Shown here: one piece after another, positions 7,607-15,731 of the stretch
Position numbering within the stretch: position 1 is the stretch's first letter
Layout: each line of letters begins with the position of its first letter
From: Bacillus paramycoides
Lineage (GTDB): Bacteria > Bacillota > Bacilli > Bacillales > Bacillaceae_G
Direction: 5' to 3'
Length of the DNA: 64,000 nt
NCBI RefSeq assembly: GCF_001884235.1
Contig: NZ_MAOI01000066.1
Location: forward strand, 62,001 to 126,000
Position numbers and translations under genes: made by a program
Notes under the pieces: model-generated
The model's input: only the letters and a program-made list of their open reading frames with translations
What the model was told of the DNA's origin: nothing
Database searches by the model: none

Positions 7607-8482
7607 AGCACTTATAGGATTTTTCTCAAAGAAATCTTGTACATACCCTACAAATTCTTGTGGTTCTTGACGAAATGGTGCGTGGTAACCTTTTTCTATA
7701 ATATGAAAAGTGCTATTTTTTAAGAATTGATGATAAGTTTCTCCTTCTTTCCAAGAAACACTACTATCATTTCTTCCCCATATAATTAAAGTTGGTTGTT
7801 TTATTTCATTTGCATTGATTTGAAGACGCCTAGGCCACAATTTCATTTTGTTATAATGTTCTTCATCATTACGTTTAAATTTTACTTTGCTTTCATCATA
7901 GTCTGCAACAGAAGAAACTGTACTTAAATCCGTCGACAATTGTGGTTTAGGAGAGCCTTGTTTATTTACTAATGAGTGAGGGCCACCTGTAGCGTCGGTT
8001 AAAATAAGATGGGTAACTGCATCAGGATATAAATATGTTAAATTAAGAGAAATTTCTCCGCCCATGGAATGACCGAGTATTGCGAATGTCTCATAACCTA
8101 GTTTTTTCATTAACTTATAATATAAGTTCGCATGAGTTGGAAAGGAATAATAAAAGTCCATCGGTTTAGATGAACGCCCAAACCCTAAAGCATCCACAGA
8201 AATAATTGTATGATCTTTTGCTAAATCAGAATAAATCTTTTGGAATCCATCTGATGATCCACCAAATCCATGAATCATAAGTAAAGGTGGTTTCTTGCTG
8301 CCAATTTGCTTAAAGTAAATCGTTTGTCCATCTATTTCAATCATTTTTTCTTCTGTAGTTAATTTCGCAGTAATTGTATTTTTCACTTGTTTTACTTGTT
8401 CCACGGGCTTTTCTGCGGCACTACATCCTACTAATAATGCAAGAGTCAGACAGCCCGCCATAAGATAGGTAAGTTGCTTCAA
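7598..8482 (-). CDS. Lipoprotein alpha/beta hydrolase
   Basis: The N-terminus is a lipoprotein signal ending in LVGC, so Cys20 should be lipidated and the enzyme held on the outer face of the membrane. The 294-residue body is an alpha/beta hydrolase: oxyanion HGFGG near residue 71, nucleophile elbow GHSMGG with Ser139, acid Asp239 in GRNDSS and base His267 in GYHAP. Substrates may be esters or lactones; nothing in the sequence decides. No operon partner is certain; the GNAT gene starts upstream on the same strand with a 15-base gap, so the two are probably co-transcribed. Confidence 0.85.
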   Translation of the reverse strand: MKQLTYLMAGCLTLALLVGCSAAEKPVEQVKQVKNTITAKLTTEEKMIEIDGQTIYFKQIGSKKPPLLMIHGFGGSSDGFQKIYSDLAKDHTIISVDALGFGRSSKPMDFYYSFPTHANLYYKLMKKLGYETFAILGHSMGGEISLNLTYLYPDAVTHLILTDATGGPHSLVNKQGSPKPQLSTDLSTVSSVADYDESKVKFKRNDEEHYNKMKLWPRRLQINANEIKQPTLIIWGRNDSSVSWKEGETYHQFLKNSTFHIIEKGYHAPFRQEPQEFVGYVQDFFEKNPISAEK

Positions 8483-8497
8483 TTAGTTGTCCCCTTT

Positions 8498-9337
8498 CTA
8501 GCATAACGCTGCATCTATCATAGCAAATAGCATATTACGGTTTCCAGGAAGTTGATTACTATTCTTTATCATAAGAGGTGAAAGAAGTGTTTCATGGAAA
8601 TTTGCTGTTTGCAGAAATTGGCGGAATATGGATTGTGAATGCGGAACATCAATGCGTATTGTCCCATTCCACGATTTACAAATCATTTCTAATAATTGAA
8701 TAGAGTCTGCTTCTTTTTTTGAAATAAGTGGAGTAATACATAGTACATTTCCTTTTTGTATGCATAAAGCAAAAGCATCTATTTGATTATTCCGTTCAAT
8801 TTTAAATGAGTAAGTTGCTCTTGATAGTAGCGATGAATAAATCTTAGAACGATGTGCACCAGTCGCAGTTTGATCAAGAGAAATTAGAGATTGAAGATCA
8901 GTTTGCTGAATTTGTTTTATGGGTACGGAATTTGTATTTATGTAAGTTGCTTGTTTTTCGAAACGATGAATTGTTGTTATTGATTGAAATCCATATGATT
9001 GATATAAAGGTTCACCAGCTTTTGTTGCAATGAGCATAATAGGAAGCGGTGAATGAGCTAGTTTTAAGCTGTTATTTAGCAAGATACGGCCAATGCCTTG
9101 TCTTTGAAAATCAGGATGTACGATTAACATGCCGATAGAAGAAAATCCAGGGTCGAATGAAAATACCCCTCCAGATGCAATAAGTTTATTCTCATGTACA
9201 TAGCCAAAAATTGTGCCAATTGAAAGGTACATATGGAATTGTTCTTTCATAAAACTTTCGTGCTGTAGCCACCCGACTGATTCACAAAGAGAGAGTAAAT
9301 CTGGAATGGAAGATTCGTTTAGTTTTATTGTTTTCAT
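8498..9337 (-). CDS. GNAT N-acetyltransferase, two-module
   Basis: The first ~130 residues form a GNAT domain with the acetyl-CoA pyrophosphate loop in HPDFQRQGIGRILL. The second half (from about residue 140) looks like a degenerate second GNAT module or a substrate domain, with 279 residues in all. It transfers an acetyl group to an unidentified amine. It lies directly upstream of the lipoprotein hydrolase. Its ATG at 9337 has only a weak ribosome site (AGGTTCACC reading toward it: GGTGAACC is 7-14 bases upstream). Confidence 0.75.
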   Translation of the reverse strand: MKTIKLNESSIPDLLSLCESVGWLQHESFMKEQFHMYLSIGTIFGYVHENKLIASGGVFSFDPGFSSIGMLIVHPDFQRQGIGRILLNNSLKLAHSPLPIMLIATKAGEPLYQSYGFQSITTIHRFEKQATYINTNSVPIKQIQQTDLQSLISLDQTATGAHRSKIYSSLLSRATYSFKIERNNQIDAFALCIQKGNVLCITPLISKKEADSIQLLEMICKSWNGTIRIDVPHSQSIFRQFLQTANFHETLLSPLMIKNSNQLPGNRNMLFAMIDAALC

Positions 9338-9482
9338 AAAGGTTCACCAAGTTTCTATTTTATTTTTAAAAATAGAGTTGATATTGTTACGAAATGTAAA
9401 GTAAGAGGTTTACGTTAAAAGAAATCTAATTTTTTTATATTTAGTTTGTAAAGGGCGCTATGATTGATATGAAAGGACACAG

Positions 9483-9530
9483 TTATACAAATTATAACTT
9501 ATATTTACATAAGTTAACAAAAAATTTACA
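9483..9530. promoter_or_regulatory. Pho-box-like repeats upstream of alkaline phosphatase
   Basis: TT(A/T)ACA-type hexamers recur at 9484-9489, 9492-9497, 9504-9509, 9514-9519 and 9525-9530, the last three about 10-11 bases apart, which is the period of PhoP-binding direct repeats in Bacillus. The position, 80-125 bases before the start codon, fits phosphate-starvation control. Confidence 0.5.
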
Positions 9531-9608
9531 TATAACTAATTTTCTCTTAACAGTCTTCTATTAAATTTGATAGTGGGAAATGAATAACCTAATTAGGGGG
9601 ACAAAAAA

Positions 9609-10994
9609 GTGAAAAAGTTCGTAAAAAAAGCATGGCCATTTGCCGTTGTGGCGTCATTGGCAATTACTTCTGTAGCGACGTGGAATTTCACACGCACAGA
9701 CAGTGTTAAAGCAGATGGGAAAGATAGCGATCAAAAGATTAAAAATGTCATTGTATTAATTGGGGATGGTATGGGGCCTTCATATATGACAGCTCATCGC
9801 TACATGAAAGACAATCCAAAAACATTTGAAATGGAATCTACAGAATTTGATAAACATCTTGTAGGAACACAAAAAACATATCCAGAAGATGAACATGAAA
9901 ATATTACAGACTCTGCATCAGCAGCAACTGCGATGTCAGCAGGTATAAAAACATATAATGCAGCTATTGCAGTTGATAATGATAAAACAAAAGTAAAAAC
10001 AGTGCTTGAGCAAGCGAAAGAAAGAGGAAAGTCAACAGGACTTGTTGCAACTTCTGAAATTACACATGCAACACCGGCTGCTTTCGGTGCACATAACATT
10101 AGTCGTAAAAATATGGATGAAATCGCAAATGATTACTTTGATGAGAAAATAAAAGATAAGCATAAGATAGACGTTATGCTTGGCGGTGGCGTAAATAACT
10201 TTGTTAGAAAAGACCGTAATCTTACCGAAGAGTTTAAGAAGTCTGGTTATAGTTATGTAACAGATCGTAATCAATTATTAAATGATAAAAACGATCAAGT
10301 TCTTGGCTTATTTGCACCAGGCGGTTTAGATAAAATGATTGATCGTAATGATAAAACACCGTCATTAGAAGAGATGACAAATGCAGCGATTGATCGTTTG
10401 AACAAAAATAAAAATGGTTTCTTCTTAATGGTTGAAGGAAGTCAAATCGACTGGGCTGGACATGATAATGATATCGTTGCAGCAATGAGTGAAATGGAAG
10501 ACTTTGAAAGAGCATTTAAAGCAGCGATTGAGTTTGCGAAAAAAGATAAAAATACATTAGTTGTTGCAACTGCAGACCATTCTACTGGAGGATTGTCTTT
10601 AGGTGCGAATGGTGAGTATAACTTTAAAGTAGAGCCGATTAAAGTTGCGAAACGTACACCAGACTTTATGGCAAATGAGATTGCAAAAGGTGCAAATGTA
10701 GAAGAAACATTGAAAAAGTATATTGATCTACAATTAACACCAGAAGAAATTAAAGCTGTAAATGATATAGCTCCATCAAAAGATGTAACAAAGATTGATA
10801 ATGCGATTGAGGATATCTTCAATAAGCGTTCGGTTACAGGCTGGACAACGGGTGGACATACAGGTGAAGATGTGAACGTATATGCATTCGGACCAGGTAA
10901 ATACTTATTCTCTGGCGTTCAAGAGAATACAAATATAGCTAAACGTGTCTTTGATATTGTTGGCGGCGGCGACCCAAATAAAGGAAGACGCTAA
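9609..10994 (+). CDS. phoA: Secreted alkaline phosphatase
   Basis: It hydrolyses phosphomonoesters outside the cell to release phosphate. Residues 1-36 are a signal peptide. The family residues are all present: IGDGMGPS (metal ligand Asp), DSASAATA with nucleophile Ser102, VEGSQIDWAGH and ADHSTGG (metal ligands), and TGGHTGEDV near the C-terminus. The 461-residue length is normal for Bacillus PhoA/PhoB enzymes; the exact paralogue is not decided, so the symbol is family-level. Translation starts at GTG after AGGGGG. PhoP-like repeats lie upstream. Confidence 0.92.
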   Translation: MKKFVKKAWPFAVVASLAITSVATWNFTRTDSVKADGKDSDQKIKNVIVLIGDGMGPSYMTAHRYMKDNPKTFEMESTEFDKHLVGTQKTYPEDEHENITDSASAATAMSAGIKTYNAAIAVDNDKTKVKTVLEQAKERGKSTGLVATSEITHATPAAFGAHNISRKNMDEIANDYFDEKIKDKHKIDVMLGGGVNNFVRKDRNLTEEFKKSGYSYVTDRNQLLNDKNDQVLGLFAPGGLDKMIDRNDKTPSLEEMTNAAIDRLNKNKNGFFLMVEGSQIDWAGHDNDIVAAMSEMEDFERAFKAAIEFAKKDKNTLVVATADHSTGGLSLGANGEYNFKVEPIKVAKRTPDFMANEIAKGANVEETLKKYIDLQLTPEEIKAVNDIAPSKDVTKIDNAIEDIFNKRSVTGWTTGGHTGEDVNVYAFGPGKYLFSGVQENTNIAKRVFDIVGGGDPNKGRR

Positions 10995-11001
10995 TTATAA
11001 A

Positions 11002-11038
11002 AGAAAGTGAGGCATTTTTGCCTCATTTTTTCTTTTTA
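11002..11038 (+). terminator. Terminator after alkaline phosphatase
   Basis: TGAGGC (11009-11014) pairs with GCCTCA (11021-11026), flanked by A-rich and T-rich runs. Confidence 0.8.
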
Positions 11039-11052
11039 GGAAGGGTGAAAAG

Positions 11053-11520
11053 ATGAGAGGTTTTACGGGGAAATTAGGAGTCGCTATTCTAGTCGGACTA
11101 TTGTTAGTTGGTTGTCAATCTAAAGAGGAGCATATAGAAAAGAAAACAGTCGCTAAGAAGACGGAAGAACAAGTACATATAACGAAAGAAGAAGAGGGGG
11201 CTATTCAAGGGGTTATTGAAGCATATGTACGAACGACGAATGAAAAAAACTTCACTGAGCATATGACGTTATTTTCAAACAAAATGCTCGGTGCGGAAGA
11301 CTTAAAAACACAAAAGGAAGCGGCATTTCAAAAGGGAAATAAGAAAATCGAATTGGAACATATGAATATGAAAGCTCTTAAAGGTGGGCTTGTTATTGTT
11401 GAAACAGAGGAAAAGGAAATAGACGGGGGAATTACTCTTCAGAAGAAAGTACAATATGGGCTTGGAAAAGAAGATGAAGGATGGAAAATTGAAGAGGTTC
11501 GTACGATAGAAAAGAAATAA
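11053..11520 (+). CDS. Small lipoprotein, NTF2-like
   Basis: The 155-residue product has a lipoprotein signal with lipobox LVGC (Cys21), a charged Lys/Glu linker (about 24-50) and then a compact domain with the pattern of the NTF2/SnoaL-like cone fold (IQGVIEAYVRTTNEKNFTEHMTLFS...). That fold often serves as a binding or immunity-type module in Bacillus lipoproteins. The function is unknown. AGGAAGGGTG precedes ATG. It follows the alkaline phosphatase terminator, so it is probably a separate unit. Confidence 0.7.
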   Translation: MRGFTGKLGVAILVGLLLVGCQSKEEHIEKKTVAKKTEEQVHITKEEEGAIQGVIEAYVRTTNEKNFTEHMTLFSNKMLGAEDLKTQKEAAFQKGNKKIELEHMNMKALKGGLVIVETEEKEIDGGITLQKKVQYGLGKEDEGWKIEEVRTIEKK

Positions 11521-11549
11521 AAAGGTTCTCATAGGAGAGAACCTTTTTA
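11519..11549. terminator. Bidirectional terminator
   Basis: AAAGGTTCTC (11521-11530) pairs with GAGAACCTTT (11537-11546) between the convergent lipoprotein and alarmone synthetase genes. Confidence 0.85.
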
Positions 11550-12197
11550 AAGTGGTAATAAAATTTGATTTGAACATGCTTCAATGTCATCAATATCTTG
11601 ACGGATTGTCGCCATTTTATTATCGAGATCTTCAGCTTTCATAGCAGCATCGTGCAGTTCATCCTTCAAATAATCAGGTATGTTTCCTTCATATTTGTAG
11701 TAAAGTTTATGTTCTAAACTTGCCCAAAAGTCCATCGCAAGTGTACGTAATTGAATTTCTGCAAAGACATCTTTCGTACCAGAATTTAGTGCTAATGGAT
11801 ATTTTATTATCATGTGTAAACTTTTATAGCCATTTTGTTTTGGATTAGCAATATAATCTTTTACTTCTACAATCTCCATATCTTCGCGCTTCTCAATAAC
11901 CTCTTTTAAATGATAAATATCTTCTACAAAGCAACATGTAATACGGATGCCGATAATATCTTGTAATTGTGTTTGAGCATTTTCAACTGTTGGTGATAAG
12001 TTTTTACGCTCAAGCTTCCTAATGATACTTTCGGGTTGTTTAAGTCTTGTTTTTATATGTTCAAACGGGTTGTAGTCTTCTAAAAATTGAGCTTCCCGGT
12101 TCATAATTTCAAATTTAGTTTTTAACTCTTCTAAAGCGAATGTATAAGGTAATACAAAGGCTTTCCAGTAGTTAACTGTTGATTGGTTATATTCCAT
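11547..12197 (-). CDS. ywaC: Small alarmone synthetase (RelP/YwaC type)
   Basis: It makes (p)ppGpp from ATP and GDP/GTP. At 216 residues it holds only the synthetase domain, with no hydrolase. Conserved segments are DIIGIRITCCFVEDIY, NGYKSLHMII and AEIQLRTLAMDFWASLEH. The N-terminal part (FALEELKTKFEIMNRE...NPFEHIKTRLK) is closer to B. subtilis YwaC (SasA/RelP) than to YjbM (SasB/RelQ) by my recollection of the two sequences. In B. subtilis ywaC responds to cell-envelope stress via ECF sigma factors; no such promoter is evident here. An AAGGTGTG ribosome site precedes ATG. Confidence 0.88.
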   Translation of the reverse strand: MEYNQSTVNYWKAFVLPYTFALEELKTKFEIMNREAQFLEDYNPFEHIKTRLKQPESIIRKLERKNLSPTVENAQTQLQDIIGIRITCCFVEDIYHLKEVIEKREDMEIVEVKDYIANPKQNGYKSLHMIIKYPLALNSGTKDVFAEIQLRTLAMDFWASLEHKLYYKYEGNIPDYLKDELHDAAMKAEDLDNKMATIRQDIDDIEACSNQILLPL

Positions 12198-12237
12198 TTA
12201 TATACACACCTTTTCCTATTTACAAGTGAAGTTGCTA

Positions 12238-12309
12238 TTATACTAAACACCAAATCATGTAGGCGCAAGCAGCAAATGATGAAATCATAAAGCGATATTT
12301 AGTTTTCAT
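12238..12309 (-). CDS. Putative 23-residue membrane peptide
   Basis: ATG at 12309 is preceded by GGAG at a proper distance. The 23 codons encode a basic start (MKTKYR) followed by an uninterrupted hydrophobic stretch ending in WCLV, i.e. a single short membrane helix with one or two Cys. The gene is too short for statistics; the good ribosome site is the main support. It lies just upstream of the alarmone synthetase on the same strand. Confidence 0.45.
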   Translation of the reverse strand: MKTKYRFMISSFAACAYMIWCLV

Positions 12310-12688
12310 ATTTTCAACTCCTTTCAAATGAAATTTTATATATGAATAAACGCGATTGTTAGTAAGTTCGCTATGTACAATTCTTATAGTAATAGATTCA
12401 TGTGAAATTCGTATGAACTAATTGTTTCAGTTTTTTGTCTTTTTTCTTTATGTATAGGGATTATGATCTTGATGCATTAATGCAATTTTGATTTATGGTT
12501 ATAAAGAATAAAATTATATCAGCGATTTTTTAAAATATATCGACCGCAACTCCAATTATATGAGCGATTTTTAAAATATATCAATTTACCGATAAAAACT
12601 GACAATAGTAGCCTCTCCTTATCATTTGTTATCATCCTTTTTTTGGAAAGGTGTTATGATTAATTTAACTTATATATAAGGGGAGGAA
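12310..12688. other. AT-rich intergenic stretch with a direct repeat
   Basis: No credible gene is visible. The clear feature is a direct repeat of about 28-30 bases (12512-12541 and 12554-12581; both contain AGCGATTTTT followed by AAAATATATC), one copy shifted 42 bases from the other. The plus-strand promoter of the next gene should lie after it, but I see no strong -35/-10 pair. Confidence 0.5.
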
Positions 12689-14182
12689 ATGATGAATCAA
12701 AAAGATAAAGAAAGAAAAAAACAAGTAGCACATATTATTGAAATTACAGATGATTATAGGCTTGTTGTAGATGATAAAGAAGGGGTGGATGACCCACATC
12801 ATCTATTATGGTGGGAACATAAAGAGGATGTGGAGAAAACGATACAAATTTCATTGAATAGACATACAGATGACCTATTTGAATTAAGGATAGATGATGA
12901 TAATTATTTTCCAAGTAATAATGAAAAGATGGACGAGAACAAGGCGAAGGAGATTGCGAATGAATTTATAAAAAAACATTTGCGAGAAGGATTTGAATTT
13001 TATACATATGTGTATGTGGAGGATTGGCGAGATTTAAAGGAAGTAAATTATATGCAAGAGGTGAATGGATATCCATTGCCGAATACAGGGTGTGTTGTGC
13101 GAGTGCATCCTTCAGGGAATGTTGTGAATTTCTCCTATAACGGACGAAAAAGTATACAAGAAAAGCCGTTATGGCCAATTGAAATTGTTAATGAGAACAT
13201 CGTTTTAGAAAATCTGAAAGCTAGACAAGATATGAGGCTGGTGTTTGCTGATTTAACATTCTCCTCATGTGCATATGAAAATGGACAAGAAATAAAAGGA
13301 TATCACCTTTTGTATGAGCCAGAACCTGTCCATGCGTCTATTCATGCAAGTACAGGTAAGGATTTGTTTGGACCAGATCACTATAAATTACCTCCAACAG
13401 TAGAGGTTATCAAACCGACAAAAGGTAGTCAACAAGATGATATATTTGCTTTGTTTGATTGGGATAAAGAAAGTTTTACAAAAGTAGATGAGACGGAAAA
13501 TGAATTTGAAATAAGGATGAAATTTGTACCGAAAGAGGAATTGCAAAAAGAAAGAGAAGAGAAGAATCCATATTTAATGAATGAATTTTTTAAAAAACAT
13601 TTGCCGATGTTAAAGTATAATAATTTAGTTGGCATTACTATTAATAAATCAACCAATGAGTTAATTGGCTTTATAAAACTGACAGAAGCTAAAGAAGCAA
13701 AACAAATACTGTCAAGAGAGGAATGCTTACAGAAAGCACTTCAATTTTTAGAACGAGTTATTCCAGATGTTACACAATATCTTCATCTTTGGGATGAACG
13801 TGATGAGGAAAAATATGGAGTTGAAAGATTTTTCTTTTCCGTATATGTGAATGGGATTCCAGTAGAGTATATGCAATTTATGATCAACATCAATACAGAA
13901 AATGGTGCTGTGATGCACTACTCAGGAGAATCTAGCAACATTATAAAAGAATTGCTCACATATGAAACAACACCAAAAGTAACAAAAGAAAAAGCGTTAG
14001 AAATATATAAAAAGGCCATCCGAGTTAAATTAGAATGGTATATAGATAATGATGCAGAGGAAACGATATATCAATTACTGTATAAACAAACGACGGATGA
14101 AAATCGTAAAGAGTTCTTCGATTTTAGCCGAGAAATTCGTTATATTGATGCACATACTGGGGAGAAGATTTGGAGTAAATAA
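12689..14182 (+). CDS. YcdB/YcdC-like (DUF4901) repeat protein without signal peptide
   Basis: The 497-residue product shows two similar halves, each with the YcdB-type pattern of a short helix, an extended sheet and a YxYxx-like strand (e.g. EFYTYVYVEDWRD... and ERFFFSVYVNGIPVEYMQFMININ); these domains resemble PepSY modules. Relatives in Bacillus are usually exported; here the N-terminus is charged (MNQKDKERKKQVAH) with no hydrophobic segment, so it should be cytosolic. The function is unknown. GGGGAGG precedes two adjacent ATG codons (12689, 12692). A strong terminator follows. Confidence 0.65.
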   Translation: MMNQKDKERKKQVAHIIEITDDYRLVVDDKEGVDDPHHLLWWEHKEDVEKTIQISLNRHTDDLFELRIDDDNYFPSNNEKMDENKAKEIANEFIKKHLREGFEFYTYVYVEDWRDLKEVNYMQEVNGYPLPNTGCVVRVHPSGNVVNFSYNGRKSIQEKPLWPIEIVNENIVLENLKARQDMRLVFADLTFSSCAYENGQEIKGYHLLYEPEPVHASIHASTGKDLFGPDHYKLPPTVEVIKPTKGSQQDDIFALFDWDKESFTKVDETENEFEIRMKFVPKEELQKEREEKNPYLMNEFFKKHLPMLKYNNLVGITINKSTNELIGFIKLTEAKEAKQILSREECLQKALQFLERVIPDVTQYLHLWDERDEEKYGVERFFFSVYVNGIPVEYMQFMININTENGAVMHYSGESSNIIKELLTYETTPKVTKEKALEIYKKAIRVKLEWYIDNDAEETIYQLLYKQTTDENRKEFFDFSREIRYIDAHTGEKIWSK

Positions 14183-14195
14183 GTCTTTAAATAGG

Positions 14196-14227
14196 GAAAA
14201 AGGTCTTCGAGAGAAGACCTTTTTTAG
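14196..14227 (+). terminator. Terminator after the YcdB-like gene
   Basis: AAAAAGGTCTTC and GAAGACCTTTTTT form a stem with a four-base loop and a T-run. Confidence 0.9.
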
Positions 14228-14236
14228 AAAGAAAAT

Positions 14237-14467
14237 TTACTCTTCACATGTATTAATTTTGTATAACCACCGCTGTGCACTAGCAGGTGGTCCATCTATT
14301 CTCCACTTTATAGTACACATTCCGCAGGAACAGTGAACTTTTCCTTTTGCAAAAATACCGGTAATTTCAGGAATATGGCCCCAAGCATGCTTCACAATAT
14401 TCATTTTCCTATTTATAATGCGTTGGCGTTGAGGTCTTGTATAAGCACGTGTTCTTTCAAATTTCAT
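14237..14467 (-). CDS. Uncharacterised 76-residue basic protein with a CxCxxC motif
   Basis: I do not recognise it. It is Arg/Lys-rich at the start (MKFERTRAYTRPQRQRIINR), then has HCSCGMCTIKW, a cysteine cluster that could bind zinc or be redox-active, and a final Cys near the end. There is no membrane segment. A strong GGAGGG lies 8-9 bases before ATG. Its leader contains an unusual set of inverted repeats that can pair with this ribosome site (see that entry), so it may be regulated at translation. Confidence 0.7.
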   Translation of the reverse strand: MKFERTRAYTRPQRQRIINRKMNIVKHAWGHIPEITGIFAKGKVHCSCGMCTIKWRIDGPPASAQRWLYKINTCEE

Positions 14468-14478
14468 ATTTGTAATCC

Positions 14479-14539
14479 CTCCTTGTAGTACAAGTAGCTT
14501 GTAAGAGTGTACAAGGAGTTCATCTCTTACAAGCTACTT
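14479..14539 (-). promoter_or_regulatory. Inverted-repeat leader that can mask the ribosome site of the 76-residue gene
   Basis: A 16-bp perfect stem (14492-14507 with 14524-14539) has a 16-base loop. The loop holds CTCCTTGTA (complement of 14510-14518), exactly complementary to the TACAAGGAG (complement of 14479-14487) that contains the Shine-Dalgarno. The two pairings compete sterically, giving two alternative folds. The same hexamer CTTGTA/TACAAG occurs five times (14482, 14489, 14498, 14510, 14528), so a repressor operator is an alternative reading. No T-run follows, so it is not a terminator. Confidence 0.5.
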
Positions 14540-14726
14540 ATGAACAAGAGGGTAATGAAATGTTTCATATTCCACTCTCCAATCTTTTGTTTAAGTATAC
14601 GTAGCGAAGCTTTGTGAGACAAATAGTATGCTTAAAAAACATATTGGAATGATATCGTACAGACACAAACAACCTCACGCCCACATACACATAGTAAAGA
14701 CCACTATTTTGGCGGAGGTGAAGGGT

Positions 14727-15440
14727 TTGAGTCTATTCGCCGCAATTGGATATATGGTTCGAGAAGTGTTTGTATTTGTTTCTTATGTGAAGAACAATGC
14801 GTTCCCGCAGCCGTTATCATCAGATGATGAGAGAAAGTACTTAGAGTTAATGGAGCAAGGTGATGCTCAAGCGAGAAATCTTTTAATTGAACATAATTTA
14901 CGGCTTGTAGCTCATATTGTTAAAAAATTTGAAAACACCGGTGAAGATGCAGAAGATTTAATTTCAATTGGTACAATTGGGCTTATTAAAGCGATCGAAA
15001 GCTATTCAGCAGGGAAAGGAACAAAGCTTGCAACTTATGCAGCACGCTGTATTGAAAATGAAATTTTGATGCATTTACGTGTACTGAAGAAAACGAAAAA
15101 AGATGTCTCACTTCATGATCCAATCGGGCAAGATAAAGAGGGGAATGAAATATCACTTATTGATATATTAAAATCAGAATCTGAAGATGTAATTGATATG
15201 ATTCAGTTAAGTATGGAGTTAGAGAAGATTAAAGAGTATATCGATATTTTAGATGAACGAGAGAAAGAAGTGATTGTGAAGCGTTTTGGGCTTGGGCTTG
15301 ATAAGGAGAAAACACAAAGGGAGATTGCGAAGGCGCTTGGTATTTCAAGGAGCTATGTATCACGAATTGAAAAGCGTGCTTTAATGAAAATGTTCCATGA
15401 ATTTGTGCGAGCTGAGAAAGAGAAGAAAGCAAAAGAATAA
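14727..15440 (+). CDS. sigK: Pro-sigma-K, late mother-cell sporulation sigma factor
   Basis: It directs late mother-cell transcription (coat, cortex, lysis) during sporulation. I chose TTG at 14727, preceded by GGAGGTG; the longer frame upstream has no ribosome site. The 237-residue product begins with a ~19-residue hydrophobic pro-sequence ([16 protein letters not shown]) that SpoIVFB removes in B. subtilis, just before [13 protein letters not shown]. Regions 2 ([34 protein letters not shown]) and 4 ([22 protein letters not shown]) are intact. The gene is continuous: no skin-type element interrupts it. A CATACACAT at 14684-14692 resembles a sigma-E/K -10, but I found no matching -35. Confidence 0.95.
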
Positions 15441-15450
15441 TGTACATTGT

Positions 15451-15486
15451 AGGCAGCTACACTTTAAAAGTGGCTGCTTTTCTTTC
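15451..15486 (+). terminator. Probable terminator after sigK
   Basis: GCAGC..CACTT pairs with AAGTGGCTGC with a two-base bulge, followed by TTTTCTTTC. Confidence 0.6.
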
Positions 15487-15731
15487 GGAAAAAAGGAAAG
15501 AAAACGAGCCGCTCTAAGAAGAAATACATGTTCACTGTTGAAAATGACGGGTTCTATCTGTAATATTAGAAGGTGCTAACCAATTTAAGAATAAAAATTA
15601 TACTTAGTTTTTCTTCGTGTATAACGAAGCGGCTCCATTCTATATGTGGGAATAAGAACCAATTTTACATATGATATAGAGAGAAAAGAAGGGGAAACTA
15701 AAGTTACAGACTGATTAGGAGGTTTCGCAAT

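Noticed and set aside
14492-14539. 16-bp stem as a transcription terminator or transposon end
   Set aside because: No T-run follows on either strand, no target duplication is seen, and it sits in the leader of a gene.
14628-14726. N-terminal extension of sigK from ATG 14628
   Set aside because: It lacks a ribosome site, and TTG 14727 follows GGAGGTG and gives the normal pro-sequence.
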